Positions 24,501 to 34,383 are shown, counted from the stretch's first letter. The stretch is DNA of 55,676 nt from Phoronis australis (GCA_002633005.1 NMRA01000750.1:111058-166733); one strand, 5' to 3'. Numbers and translations: made by a program. Notes: a model not told the origin generated them from the sequence alone.

Positions 24501-27500
24501 TGACATCTTCTCATTGAATCACAGTTGCAGATACCCTCTGACACAGCGCCACCTATAGTGAAAACTGGCCCTGTGGAAACATGATGAAGGACATACTGTT
24601 ATACAGTATTGTTTGGGCTTAAGGCACTGGATAGGGGATCCCTTGATTTTGTTTACTTCGATCACATCCTGTTTTAATAATGCAACTATTCAAGTCAAAG
24701 GCATTTGCCGCACTACGTAACAGTAAACTGAAAGGGATTTCCCAGATTTCAACAAATGGGAATGACTGAATGTTATGACGGTTTCATGACCTAAACCAAT
24801 GAGAAGCCATGTTAAACAACGTTGGCAAGACCGTCTGCACGATTAGCAGAAGGTACAGGGTGCGTGTCCCGGTCGGAGGCAGAAATCTTTTTAGACTTAT
24901 ATTCATTACATGATGTGGTCAAAAGGTGGCGTGCTGACAGGACAAAATGTTCACATAACCATAATCACCACACAAGAGGCAGGACAGTAGCCCTAACACT
25001 TGAAACTCTATCTTGTCAACCATTCATAACTCATAGAAGAAAAGAGATTAGCGAACAGATCACAAAGTGCCAAAGATATTAGCTAGGACACTACATGGTA
25101 CACTCTGTGACCTTTGTTCGAAACCCGCCGAGAAATATAGGAGTTGCACACAGAAGAATGTTTCCCTAAATGCATGCATGAAAATAAGAAGGACCAACAT
25201 ATGCACAACGCCAATTCATAGAATGTAACCTATAATTTTTTGAAGCATAAAACATTTCTCTGCATAGATGGACAGATGGAAACACGGATTCATGGAATGA
25301 CTCCTACCATTACTATATTCACTACACCTTTGGTGGGGGATAACAAAGTTAACAACCGGTAACGAAAAGATCACACACACATGCATGCATGGACGGATGC
25401 ACACACACACACACACAGGCATTACTAAAAGATACCAGATGGCTGCTGCCAACCTGTGTTCATTTTAGCAACACAGGAAAAACTAATACACCTCAGTTCT
25501 TCCCATCACCAAGCATTTTATAAATTTCTCATTTCTCAATGCATATAGCCCACCAAAAATATAGTCTTGTATGACTTTATTCCATACGCATTTTTTTGTA
25601 ATCTTCTGTAAGACCAGGTTGCATATGTATGTGACAACTTATCAGTTAACACTTGCCCTCATATTTTTTTATTTGTAGATCATTACTGATTCCAATATAA
25701 TTGATGACGTAACCAGAGCTTGCTAAGCCTAGCACTGAAGACAACTGAGACCAAGAATGTCAACACTAACACCACTAAACAACCTCATACACTTCTTGGA
25801 ATTAGTTGCTTGCAATTGCCACAGCCAACACAGACTTTTGTTCTTGTAACTAAGCACACCAATGACCAAAAAAACAGGTCCAGACTTACACTTCAGGCCA
25901 AGCTTCTATGTAATAGTTACTTACAGGGGTCCTGCACTTTGAGAACTACCAGTTTTCTTCAACAGGCATCAAACTGGTTCTCAAACTGCGGTACTCCTAG
26001 AAGTAACCATTGCCACTTTACCTTCCTCTGGTTCTCAAACTGCGGTATCACTAGAAGTAACCATTCCCACTTTACCTTCCTCTGGTTCTCAAACTGCGGT
26101 ACCACTAGAAGTAACCATTGCCACTTTACCTTCCTCTGCTTCTCAAACTTCAGTACCACTAGAAGTAACCATTGCTACTTTACCTTCCTCTGGTTCTCAA
26201 ACTGTGGTACCACTAGAAGTAACCATTGCCACTTTACCTTCCTCTGCTTCTCAAACTTCAGTACCACTAGAAGTAACCATTACCACTTTACCTTCCTCTG
26301 GTTCTCAAACTGCGGTATCACTAGAAGTAACCATTGCTACTTTACCTTCCTCTGGTTCTCAAACTGCGGTACCACTAGAAGTAACCATTGCCACTTTACC
26401 TTTCTCTGTTCCTCAAAAAAGTAGTCGCATATCGACTTGTGTATGACACTCTTCCAGTGTTTTTCCATGAACACATCTCTGAAAATACATCACAAGTGAA
26501 CTTAGCTAGGTCAATATGAAGTCATCATTGGACTGAAATCCCAAGTCAATATCTGGTGGACCTAAAAACTGGACGTTTCAAAAAATCTTATTTGAAGTAA
26601 AATCTAGGTTGTGACACCTAGTAATTAACCTTTTGGTGCATTGCATACAAAGGTCAGTGTCTTCTCATTTTTTACAGTATAGCTCCTTTTTGATTATGCC
26701 AAATGTGCACAATTTCGACCTCCAAATTCACCCAAAGTAGACAATCCCATAAAAAGGTTTTAAATTTCAAACCGAACAATCTTTTTCCTAAACGTAAGCA
26801 TCTGAATGAACTGACAATTCTTCGTTCATTGTTTCATTTTTTCATTTGTGAAAACAATTCTGATTTATGCAGCATTACCACCAAACTTTTTGAGCCTGGT
26901 GGGCTACGATACTCAAATTTTGAGCCTCACTTTCGAAGTTGACCTTGCTATAAATCGATGATTGATATTCACATCCATCGTAACTATACAGTGCTTTTAA
27001 TTAAAAATGTAAAATGTCGAGTCAATATTGTCATGTTTTTCAGTTCCTGCTGTAATCTCAATCGGACCATTTTCATGGAAATTACTACCAAACTACGATC
27101 TACGGTACTTCTCCACTTATTTCATGCACTCAGTTCATTTTGCATAGTTACCCAAAATTATTTGGTAAGCAACAGACCTATATCGCATGATCGGTCATCA
27201 TTCTCAAAACGAGGCTACATGTGCATACCCTTCTTAAAGATGATGGCCGAGCCATGTGACCTTGGCGCTAAGCAAGGTAAACAAAGTACTCACCACGAAC
27301 GAAGTTGCGTGGCGGAGTGTGTGAATGATAAGCGAAACCAACCAAAAATTTTTTGTTTCACTTATTCCCAACTTACAAGATGCTGAGAAAGATGTGAATT
27401 CCGAAAATACGATGAGATCATGGCCCTCATTTCACGATTCAGTGTTGCTGACTTGTTTGCTTGCAATTGAGCGATTTTAGTCTTCGATTCGAGTTGAGAT

Positions 27501-30500
27501 TTATGAGTTACCGTAGTTGGTTTCCCTCGATTCACTTGTGTGTTCCATCCATTAAATTACTTTTATTACATCGGAAAAATGTTCGTGTGGGCACTTGTTA
27601 AGTTCTGTGCTTGTGCCGTTAGACCAGGTCAGTAAAGCCGCGGTTTCCGCTCCGCACAGTGTCACATACTCAGGGTGCGGTATTCTTAGTCACGATTTGC
27701 TACATGTTTGACTGCAAATCCTTTCAGTTATCACTTACATCAATTAATTAACGGGAGTTAATTATATCCCTGTCCTTATAAAATACATGTACTTTTAGAT
27801 TTCTAGGTATAAACATGGGGTAAAATTTCATCTCTTGGTACACAAACATGTGCCACAATTTTCCAATTTGGCCAGGTATAAATATGGGCTCCAATTTGGA
27901 AGCCCAGGCCACACCCTCCCTACCTTGAAAAAGACGAGTGTCCCCCCTCCCCTTGGCCCTGGAGTCGACATAGCTGGGTTGATCGCACGTTGTTAAACAA
28001 CGGAACACACTGCCTAATGAAAAGGTATAGCAGTCGATGTCAGACTCAAAATATGTTACATCAATAACGCAATGAATTTCCCAAACATGGTGTTGCAACA
28101 TTAAGACTGGCCGCAGTATGTGTTTTTTCACATCAAGCCTCGCAACGTGTGAATTTACTTTCAATTTTTTCAAGTGATGTCCACTAAAGATCCCGTAACA
28201 CTCTATGTAACATTCGTAGTCTCCGTGCAATATCCCTCCACCTGCTTAATTGTCAACTATGTCATATCTTTCGATGACTTTGACCACACTAGTAGTATCA
28301 AGTCTGTACATCAGGGTTTAATTGTCAACTATGTCATATCTTTCAATGACTTTGACCACACAAGTAGTATCAAATATGTACATCAGGGTTTAATTGTCAA
28401 CTATGTTATATCTTTCAATGACTTTGACCACACTAGTAGTATCAAGTATGTACATCAGGGTTTAATTGTCAACTATGTCATGTCTTTCAGTGACTTTGAC
28501 CACACTAGTAGTATCAAGTACCATATGTACATCAGGGTTTAATTGTCAACTATGTCATATCTTTCAATGACTTTGACCACACTAGTAGTATCAAGTATGT
28601 ACATCAGGGTTTAACTGTCAACTATGTCATATCTTTCAATGACTTTGACCACACTAGTAGTATAAAGTATGTACATCAGGGTTTAACTGTCAACTATGTC
28701 ATATCTTTCAATGACTTTGACCACACTAGTAGTATCAAGTATGTACATCAGGGTTTCCACTGGGTTTCGAAAGGAGTGTGGTGGTGAATGGCCAAAACGG
28801 CGTGCAAAGCCCATTGCCGCACGCGAATATGACAAGTGGGATCCCCCTATTGAATGCTTGACGTGGATGTGGAACCCGGCGCCACAAGCGAGCATGCGAT
28901 GAAGTGAGATCCTCTCATATGGGGGGGTGGTTGGGAGACCTTCCCCAGGCGGAATTTGAAAAACTAGAGGTAATTGGTTGCAGTTTGGTGCATTATACAA
29001 GTTTACTCATCATTGTTAAGACCTTAACCCGAGCATCATGTAATGGAAGTATCTGGGTAAAGAATACTTTGCGAGACAAAACCAATGAAGAGTTCGTCAA
29101 AGCGTGATCGCTGGTGAGACACAGTTGTAGACACACGTGATTACAAAAAAACTGTTAAAATTCAATTATCCATGATGTGACGAACGTAGAACAAAAAATA
29201 TTTGAACTTTTTAGATGCAGTAAACTAATTCGTTTTACGAAACTTCCGTTGATATTGTATGGCTAAACATAAATCTGTAATAGTGTTGGCCGGCATAGCA
29301 GACGATGTATAATCGAGTCCATGCAGACGAACCTGAGACTGGTTTCCATTCTATACCGTCATTTTGGCCCAAGGCTATGGTTGATTAAATAGTTGAATGT
29401 CAAGCCCTGCAGTATAATTCACATCACTGTACAATATCTTTTGTAAACTCTGACACGATAAAATGAACGAAGGAGAAAGCTTACTGTTCTTACTTCATCA
29501 GCGAGCCCTGGCGCTTCGTCATTTTAGAAAATTCGTATCGAGGTCGTTGAATGGTCCATGGCTGCATTAAGTTTATGGGCATTGTCGGATAACCAGGCAG
29601 CAATGAGGTACGGAAGGGTATTGAATGATTGTGTTTAATGGGGGCACAATGCAAGAGCCCATTGTAAAATTATTATTTTCCTGTTCGATCCAAAAACGGC
29701 AAAAGAGCCGTGTGACTTGTGCTTATTCATTATCACTAGCGATCATTTTTACTAGCAATTATTTATACTTGCGATTCTTTTTACTAGCAATCATTTTACT
29801 AGCGATCATTTTTAGTAGTGATCATTTTTACTAGTGATCATTTACTAGCCATCATTTTTACTAGCGATCATTTTCACTAGCGATTTTTGAGTGGCGGTGA
29901 AGTTTCCCCGTCATGATTAGGTGCGTGGCTGTCAATTTGAGTATGATTTATGAGTGGCGGGGCCAAAAAGGAGCGTGGCACGCCGGCCAGAAGTTTACAC
30001 ACAGCCACAGGGGAAACCCTGTTCATTGATAGTCGGATTTTAAACAATAACAGCAAAAAGTATTTATAACAATGTGACTTAGATGTTTTATTTAGCGCGA
30101 GGTGTTGTAATCGTCAACATCATTCGTCCTTTATCTTTCTGTGGTGTCTTGTAATTTGTCAGTTTTATGGTTCCCCGGATGCTTCTTTTATTTAAACTGT
30201 TGGCAGGAACTCTGCTGGCAGTAATCCTGCTGGCAGTCTTTCAGCAAGCAATCAGAATGGCAGGGATGGGCACCTGGATTGGGTTTTACTGAAGCTTGAA
30301 TAGCTGTGTTTTAACCGGTGAGTACTTCTACACATTGTGTACCTAATTATCGCACGGAACCTAAATATCGGACATTTCATAGAATCTTACTTGAAGCATA
30401 ATCTGAGAATTAAATGACACCAGTTTTTGTTCCGTTGTAAGAGTCCTATAGGAGCTCTATCGTCTGTACTGGCTGCGGCAGCAGAGAGACAATGGTCATT

Positions 30501-30644
30501 CTCTATGCCACGGCCTGGGCCAGCTACTGAGCTAGAGGACTAGACAGAGATCTGAGTTGACTGAGTGTCTACTGTTACCCCTTACAATAATCAGGGCAGT
30601 TCTACTTACCCACTATTGTTTATAATAAAAAGACTGTGTATCAT
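12106..30644 (-). CDS. AP3M1: AP-3 adaptor complex subunit mu (medium chain), complete
   Basis: Medium subunit of the AP-3 coat, which reads YxxPhi signals and directs membrane cargo from endosomes to lysosome-related organelles. Exons (coding, minus strand): 30610-30644, 26400-26478, 24373-24478, 23118-23230, 21867-21991, 20838-20997, 18865-19052, 18267-18372, 17126-17284, 16144-16194, one of three alternatives (14346-14414, 13350-13424, 12738-12806), and 12106-12171. All junctions are GT-AG and keep frame. With a 69-nt alternative the product is 418 aa, the vertebrate length. Landmarks: MIHSLFIIN start, EKHWKSV, PPLFVIEFLHRV in the longin-like N-domain, LDNGFPLATESNILKELIKP, then the mu-homology domain (LPTGQLSNIPWRR, KYTNNEAYFDV, FHPCVRFKRWESERVLSFVP) and C-terminal KPFKGVKYVTKAG. 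One invertebrate gene stands for vertebrate AP3M1/AP3M2, so the symbol is by family. Confidence 0.96.
12738..12806 (-). CDS. AP3M1: AP3M exon 11c (alternative)
   Basis: Acceptor tgcttttag, donor gag|gtatga. It has 23 codons, beginning VKYHINSVAVSG and ending LRVNRVDMYGE. Joins in phase to exon 10 upstream and exon 12 downstream. Confidence 0.88.
12807..14345 (-). other. AP3M introns between the alternative exons
   Basis: Spacers of 543 nt (between 11c and 11b) and 921 nt (between 11b and 11a). A poly-G run sits near 13490. Any docking/selector RNA structures controlling exon choice would lie here; I could not identify them by eye. Confidence 0.6.
13350..13424 (-). CDS. AP3M1: AP3M exon 11b (alternative)
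   Basis: Acceptor ctattgcag, donor gag|gtagca (weaker than its neighbours). It has 25 codons, beginning VNFVINGLVSAMSG and ending LKVNRMDMFAE. Two residues longer than 11a and 11c and ending FAE instead of YGE, so it is the most divergent version. Confidence 0.82.
14346..14414 (-). CDS. AP3M1: AP3M exon 11a (alternative)
   Basis: Acceptor cgttccag, donor gag|gtactc. It has 23 codons, beginning LYFHITTVAISG and ending NRINRLDMYGE. Homologous to exons 11b and 11c, with which it competes for the same slot between exons 10 and 12; all are phase 0. The Leu-to-Asn change after SG is unusual. Confidence 0.88.
14415..16143 (-). other. AP3M intron upstream of the alternative exons
   Basis: No fourth alternative exon was seen. 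A (GT)n microsatellite lies at about 15489-15521. Otherwise AT-rich. Confidence 0.7.
15489..15521. repeat. (GT)n microsatellite
   Basis: About 16 uninterrupted gt units followed by degenerate gtgc/gtgtgt sequence, inside an AP3M intron. Confidence 0.95.
16144..16194 (-). CDS. AP3M1: AP3M exon 10
   Basis: Acceptor ttgtttgcag, donor tcg|gtaagt. A 17-codon exon, ISLQSGAPPPDSNPTIS, phase 0 on both sides. It is the constant exon immediately upstream of the three alternatives. Confidence 0.92.
17126..17284 (-). CDS. AP3M1: AP3M exon 9
   Basis: Acceptor ccattttag, donor aat|gtacgt. Encodes 53 codons, including LTPSQGKYSFDPVTKVMSWD and VGKIDTQKLPN. Phase 0 at both ends. Confidence 0.95.
18267..18372 (-). 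CDS. AP3M1: AP3M exon 8
   Basis: Acceptor ctgttgcag, donor cag|gtgatt. One base completes an Asn codon, then LVAIPIYVRHNISFREGSSG and ends GPKQTMGKQ. The longer open frame on this strand is in the wrong frame. Confidence 0.93.
18865..19052 (-). CDS. AP3M1: AP3M exon 7
   Basis: Acceptor attttcag, donor aa|gtaaga. Encodes KLSGMPDLTLSFVNPRLLDD then FHPCVRFKRWESERVLSFVP, ending YHIGAQ plus two bases. Confidence 0.96.
19320..20720. repeat. Degenerate repeat array with GCCACTAGGGGGC-type motifs
   Basis: Units of about 140-240 bp share phrases such as aatttcataaaaat, ttgaggcagaca and a 14-16 bp block related to gccactagggggcgcc. The block recurs near 19442, 19611, 19838, 20081, 20219, 20374 and 20517. 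The same family reappears at 54.0-54.8 kb. The array lies in the AP3M intron between exons 6 and 7. Its mobile class is unknown to me. Confidence 0.7.
20838..20997 (-). CDS. AP3M1: AP3M exon 6 (mu-homology domain start)
   Basis: Acceptor gttgttgtag, donor tac|gtgagt. Encodes LPTGQLSNIPWRR, GVKYTNNEAYFDV and DAIIDKSGS, the opening strands of the mu-homology domain that bears the tyrosine-signal site. Confidence 0.95.
20998..21866 (-). other. AP3M intron
   Basis: AT-rich intron between exons 5 and 6; nothing else recognised. Confidence 0.75.
21867..21991 (-). CDS. AP3M1: AP3M exon 5
   Basis: Acceptor tatttcag, donor aa|gtaagt. Encodes LLDEMLDNGFPLATESNILK, then ELIKPPNILRSITDTVTRKP and T plus two bases. 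It ends in the linker before the mu-homology domain. Confidence 0.95.
22531..22833 (+). pseudogene. Penelope-like element relic (GIY-YIG endonuclease)
   Basis: The plus frame reads YEIPCECGESYIGEQSRPLE, then IRIAEHKSYCREG and, after a TGA, ILDSETGWTKRKIKEAMYMK, ending before a TAA. This order (C-x-C-G, YIGE, R..EH, then E..W..RKIKEA) is the GIY-YIG nuclease at the C-terminus of Penelope-like retroelements. It is antisense to AP3M in the intron between exons 4 and 5. The in-frame stop and the missing RT show it is dead. Confidence 0.75.
22866..22945 (+). repeat. tRNA-like SINE segment
   Basis: tggtgtagtggttaaagtg is a good A box and gtggattcaaatcctt a good B box about 50 bases later, consistent with a tRNA-derived SINE head having a long variable region. 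No CCA-ready acceptor stem was found, so it is not called a tRNA gene. Confidence 0.45.
23118..23230 (-). CDS. AP3M1: AP3M exon 4
   Basis: Acceptor cttttcag, donor gag|gtattt. Encodes PPLFVIEFLHRVVDILQDYF and ends NYVIVYE. Near identical to vertebrate AP-3 mu over this stretch. Confidence 0.95.
24373..24478 (-). CDS. AP3M1: AP3M exon 3
   Basis: Acceptor attttgcag, donor gaag|gtattt. Encodes VPTAEDVPPVIATPHHYLI and NIYRNNLYYVAVVTTE plus one base. Matches the longin-like domain strands of AP-3 mu. Confidence 0.94.
24479..25986 (-). other. AP3M intron 2 (distal part)
   Basis: AT-rich intron with a short (AC)n tract near 25371-25420. No coding exon supported. Confidence 0.7.
25987..26424. repeat. 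54-bp minisatellite built from the AP3M exon 2 donor region
   Basis: Eight tandem units of 54 bp with few changes. On the AP3M strand each unit contains gaaccagaggaag|gtaaag, nearly the same as the end of exon 2 (gaggaacagagaaag|gtaaag). The array therefore starts inside the exon and repeats its 5' splice site. One unit read in the AP3M frame is FENQRKVKWQWLLLVVPQ (18 codons). Because 54 is a multiple of 3, several long but meaningless open frames cross it. Confidence 0.95.
26400..26478 (-). CDS. AP3M1: AP3M exon 2
   Basis: Acceptor tattttcag, donor aag|gtaaag. One base completes the glycine, then DVFMEKHWKSVI and ends CDYFFEEQRK in phase 0. Its 3' end is the first unit of the 54-bp minisatellite that follows in the intron. 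Confidence 0.93.
28240..28755. repeat. 72-bp minisatellite, about seven units
   Basis: Unit core: aattgtcaactatgtcatat ... ctttgaccacactagtagta ... gtacatcagggttt. Successive gtacatcaggg words are 72, 72, 77, 72, 72 and 72 bases apart; the 77 reflects a 5-base insertion in unit 4. The unit is a multiple of three, so it creates spurious open frames. Confidence 0.95.
28749..30021. mobile_element. Candidate hAT-like non-autonomous element, 1.27 kb
   Basis: The left end cagggtttccac and the right end, read inverted, cagggtttcccc form short terminal inverted repeats of the CAGGG type typical of hAT elements. Just inside both ends are GTGGCGG/GTGTGGTGG-like words. I could not find an 8-bp target duplication, and the left end overlaps the last minisatellite unit, which itself contains cagggttt, so the boundary may be coincidental. 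Confidence 0.4.
29725..29890. repeat. Short tandem repeat, unit about 17 bp (ACTAGCGATCATTTTT)
   Basis: About nine imperfect copies of (t)actagcgatcattttt in tandem, with unit length varying between 13 and 18. Located inside the candidate hAT-like element. Confidence 0.85.
30610..30644 (-). CDS. AP3M1: AP3M exon 1 (start codon)
   Basis: ATG at 30644-30642, encoding MIHSLFIINNS plus two bases of a glycine codon; donor gg|gtaagt. This matches the universal MIHSLF start of AP-3 mu. The position was too short to appear as an open frame. Confidence 0.93.
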
Positions 30645-30860
30645 TGTAGAACAGTAGATTAACTTTAACAAGACAACAAACTTCCAACTTCCTGAAGCTG
30701 AACCGGAAAAGGTTGGCTCAATGTTGCGCATGTGCGTTTACTACATAAGCCAACACTCGCTGCTCGCTGGTTCCCTGCGTGCCGCTAGGTGGTAGCCAAC
30801 ATGCTTGTCTCCTGCACAGACTCTCTAGATTGGTTGGGACGAGACGACAGCGTGTGAGAC
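30645..30860 (-). promoter_or_regulatory. AP3M 5' UTR and TATA-less promoter region
   Basis: Upstream of the AP3M start the base composition becomes more balanced, and clustered motifs appear: an ETS-like accggaaaa (30702-30710), an NRF-1-like ttgcgcatgtgcg (30724-30736) and a CTCF-like ccgctaggtggtag (30782-30795). ETS plus NRF-1 is typical of housekeeping promoters, as expected for AP-3. The motif calls are by eye; the transcription start is not known. Confidence 0.5.
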
Positions 30861-31796
30861 CCGGAACCCGGTTACAGAAGCGGATCTACGGGGGNGGGGT
30901 TCACTCTGAAAATATAGTTTTTTGCATTGTGAATTGCTGAGTCTTTGTGGCTCATCGGCAAAACGCGCGGGGAATTATTGCGCGCGCGCTTCCGTCGACA
31001 CTTCTGAAGTAGCCAAGCATTTTAGATGGATTCACCGCTGAAAGAGCAGTTCTATAGCTGATTTCTTTAGGCCGGTAACTAGCTTCTTTACTCTAAGATA
31101 TATTTTGATTTGATTAGGGGAAATTCTGCGGTGCCGCAACCCCGATATTCAGGCGAATTGGCGTGCAACGTTTTTACCTCATCTGTCATGCCGTGTCATT
31201 CTATTTGTAACTGGTGTATAGTAAAGTTGTCTTGAGCAATATCATACAGTGTACATGTACATGTAATATTTTTGAAAAAAAAATCTTTTTCCGAAGAATT
31301 GCTATTGTGGCGGGCGCCGTGGTCTAGTCGCGAGTCCGTTTTAAGACACACTCTATAACAAGTTATGTCTAAAGAATGACCAAGGGGGCACTCACATTGA
31401 GAAAGTCATTGACCGCATTCGCGAATAGTGTACAGTACCAGAAATTGCGGGGAGGCTGTTCTTTCACATCAAAGTCTTGCGGGACTCGTGCGATGTTCAA
31501 TAGGACTCCTAAGGAGCCCTAGTTCCGACCTCAACACCTACCGTCTGTCTACCTGCAGTAAGCACATTGCCGTCTTCTATACTGGGAATTTCCGCAGAAA
31601 GGCTCACCCGATGAAACGCTCATGCCCATTAGGCATTTATTTGATATTAGTACTTCGGGTTTCAAGCGTTCAGACATTGGGACGTTTATTTCGAAAATTG
31701 CAAGAGATGCAAATAGGTCCTGGGATTCTTCGTCAAGGTTTGAAGTAGTCCATTATGAACGGATCAAATTTAGTTGCGCATGTGAGTCTTTTGAAT

Positions 31797-32018
31797 GGAT
31801 TTGGCAACCTCAAGGGTCTTAGTGTCAACTGAGCTGCGAAACGAGATGCTGACATTGTAGAGGCTTACAAGCTCATTGACACAGCAGTTGACGAAGTGCA
31901 AGCGTTGGGAACATACATCGAAGATATCTGGGTAGAATGGTTCCAAGACAAGCAAATCATTGAATACAAATTCCTCGTCAGTCTAGACAACAGAATGATA
32001 GGACTAACGTATGAGTAA
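31797..32018 (+). pseudogene. hAT-family transposase relic (ZMYM1/DUF4371-like)
   Basis: The plus frame reads GFGNLKGLSVN, stop, then AAKRDADIVEAYKLIDTAVD, EVQALGTYIEDIWVEWF and a later SLDNRMIGL before TAA. The pattern LKGLS..LQ.K..DIV.AY..I.......L resembles the central region of domesticated and mobile hAT transposases of the ZMYM1-like group. The internal stop and short length mark it as a fragment. Recognition is from memory of the family pattern. Confidence 0.5.
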
Positions 32019-34383
32019 CCACTGGGGATTAAAACTTTAGAGAGAAGTTTTCAATTCAAAATTTTTTGCATAGTACACTTAAGGTCTCGCGACGGACCAG
32101 GCCAGCTTGATTTGTGAAGATGTTGAGTTTCAGTTTACTTCTGGTCCCTCGGCGAACTAGTCTTGGGATTTTTTTTACCAAAGTGTGCTTTGTAAAACTA
32201 TTTATCTCAGCCAGTACTGTTAGGTCCCGCGACAGATCGACTATTTTTATACGTATGATAAGCACAGGTCAGTGTACTCTTGGTCTCGTGACGGACCAGG
32301 CCAGCTTTTTGTGTACTCTCAGTGTACATCTGGTCCCTCTGCAAACTAGTCCAGTGTATCTTTTCACCACTGTGCACAGGATGTTTTGGTTTCGTGAAAC
32401 TGTTTTCAGATGATTTGTTTCCTGGTAGATTTGACGTTTTTCAATTGTTGTCAACGTGATTCAGCTTAATAAAGTGATACCTAATTATTTATTGTCGCTT
32501 TTAATAATAGACTATGAGTTGAGAGCACCATCGTTCGCCAGTTTTTCTCGTAACGAGACAGAACACATGTTTATTTCCGGACTAACAGTACAGGTCTTCG
32601 TTCTTAAACAACTTGAGGCTGCTGTTACGCGACCATCTGATATTCAAGTTTTTTCGCCCCGTCGGTGCTCCTTACTAGAATTATGCTCTTGAATATTTGG
32701 AAATTGTCTAGACCCCTGTATATACACCACACTTTTTCGTATATGACTTTTCGTATGCTAAAAAAGGTGTGTGTAAGCAGATGTTCCAACAAAAATTTTT
32801 GCTGGTGGCGTGACTCATACCCAGATGTGCACAATATGGTTTCACGAAACTTATGTGCCCAGTTCATGTGACGAAATCGAGAACGGTTTTTAATTATCTT
32901 GAGAAAAACTCCAGCGACATGTTAAGTGACAGAAACTTACCAGGATGCATGGAAATTTCACTATTTGGCTACAAAAACAAAAAAAAATATCCCCCCCTCC
33001 CGACCTCCCCCCGCTCGGCGCTACGCGCCTAGGATTCGACCTTGGCGGGAATCCTAAACCCCCCCGTTGCTGAAAACGTAGATCCGCCACTGGGTTATCT
33101 GTGTACTATATACTCTAATACCAGAGTCTTCTCAGTGAGGCGTGTCGCTGACTATTCGGTCGCAGTGTTGGGTAACTTTATTTGTCTACTGAAAGTTTTC
33201 CCCACGAGCGGAGTTTTAACCTATATTGTTCTTTTCAGATGACCGACGCCGGCCTTTATTTTAGTATCAGCCCAGCCAGGGTACAATAAATTAACGACAA
33301 CGGTATCTCAGAACAAGAGATTGTCTTAGCTCAAGCCCTCTAGTGAATGAAAATATACTGAAAAAGAAGAAACCCGACAAAATTATGGTTCCTCGTTCGG
33401 TGTAGCCTCACAAATCGACTCGGACTCTGAGCAGGCAGGTAGAGCCTACGTATTTGCTCAGTCCTCGCCTCAGTGGCACAAACGGTATTAACTTGGCCGC
33501 TGACTTGCTAAAACCGTCCTCTGTCAGTAGAAGTTTCTTAATTCGACAACAAATCGCGACAGTTGACCTATGACTCAAAATTAAGACAAGTCACATGCCA
33601 TTCCGCGACTGCATGACGGCAATCGTGCATTCGGTAATTCAAGTAAACTCCTGGGAGGTCATGCCGTGAATAATACACGAAAGTCACGCATTTCTAAAGA
33701 TATGCGTGACTTTTCACTGCTCGTCCTTCTCAGAAGTGAGCGGCTTATCATACCGGTATCAAAGATAGCCGGCGTGCTAGCAACTAGACCCAATTTTGTG
33801 TAATTACCCGACCATAAACTGCACTACGGCCTAAACATCTCTTCCTGTACATACTGGCGAATTTTCAAAATGCATTAACCAACAGTTTTCGTTGAAAACA
33901 ACCTCAGCTGTATTGGATGAAAAAAACGACCAAGTCTGGTTTTCGATTTTTAAATATCGATGAACTATTACGCTGAAAAACTACAAACATTGGGTACGAT
34001 TGAAGATAAACGACTGTGCGTATTGATATAGTCGCTGATTTACAAATGCTGATCAGAGTTAAAAATATCCCGTGGAATATTACTAAGCTACATTGAAACA
34101 TTTATAAACAACACACGGTGACGAAATTAGATGTCAACTTTTAAAACATCGCTTAGGCCTATATGGTGGCACTGAACAGTTAGACTGCGGCCGCGGCCAA
34201 TTTGCACTACCAAAATATTAAAATATATGGGTAGGCCAGGCTTGGGGGCATTTTTTAGTTAGGTATTGTATGTACGCCAAGTGAATGTGGTTTGTTTGTA
34301 TTTGTGAATATGCTGAGAATTAAAAAGAGCACTTTCTTGGCTGTAGCTGCACTTTTCTTCAACGGAAGATGGTGGCCCCTTGT

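Larger units (their letters stand above)
26479..30609 (-). other. AP3M intron 1
   Basis: A 4.1-kb intron holding the 72-bp minisatellite (about 28240-28755), a candidate non-autonomous hAT-like element (28749-30021) and a short-unit tandem array (about 29725-29890). No extra exon is needed: exon 1 joins exon 2 in phase. Confidence 0.75.

Noticed and set aside
25720-26424. 234-codon plus-strand open frame with repeated SNCGTTRSNHCHFTFL
   Set aside because: It is a translation of the 54-bp minisatellite, whose unit is divisible by three; other frames are open for the same reason.
28174-28542. 122-codon frame with repeated FDHTSSIKYVHQ
   Set aside because: Translation of the 72-bp minisatellite; the frame is lost at a 5-base insertion.
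28240-28755. Regular repeats considered as a CRISPR array
   Set aside because: Units are contiguous with no variable spacers, and the context is a eukaryotic intron.
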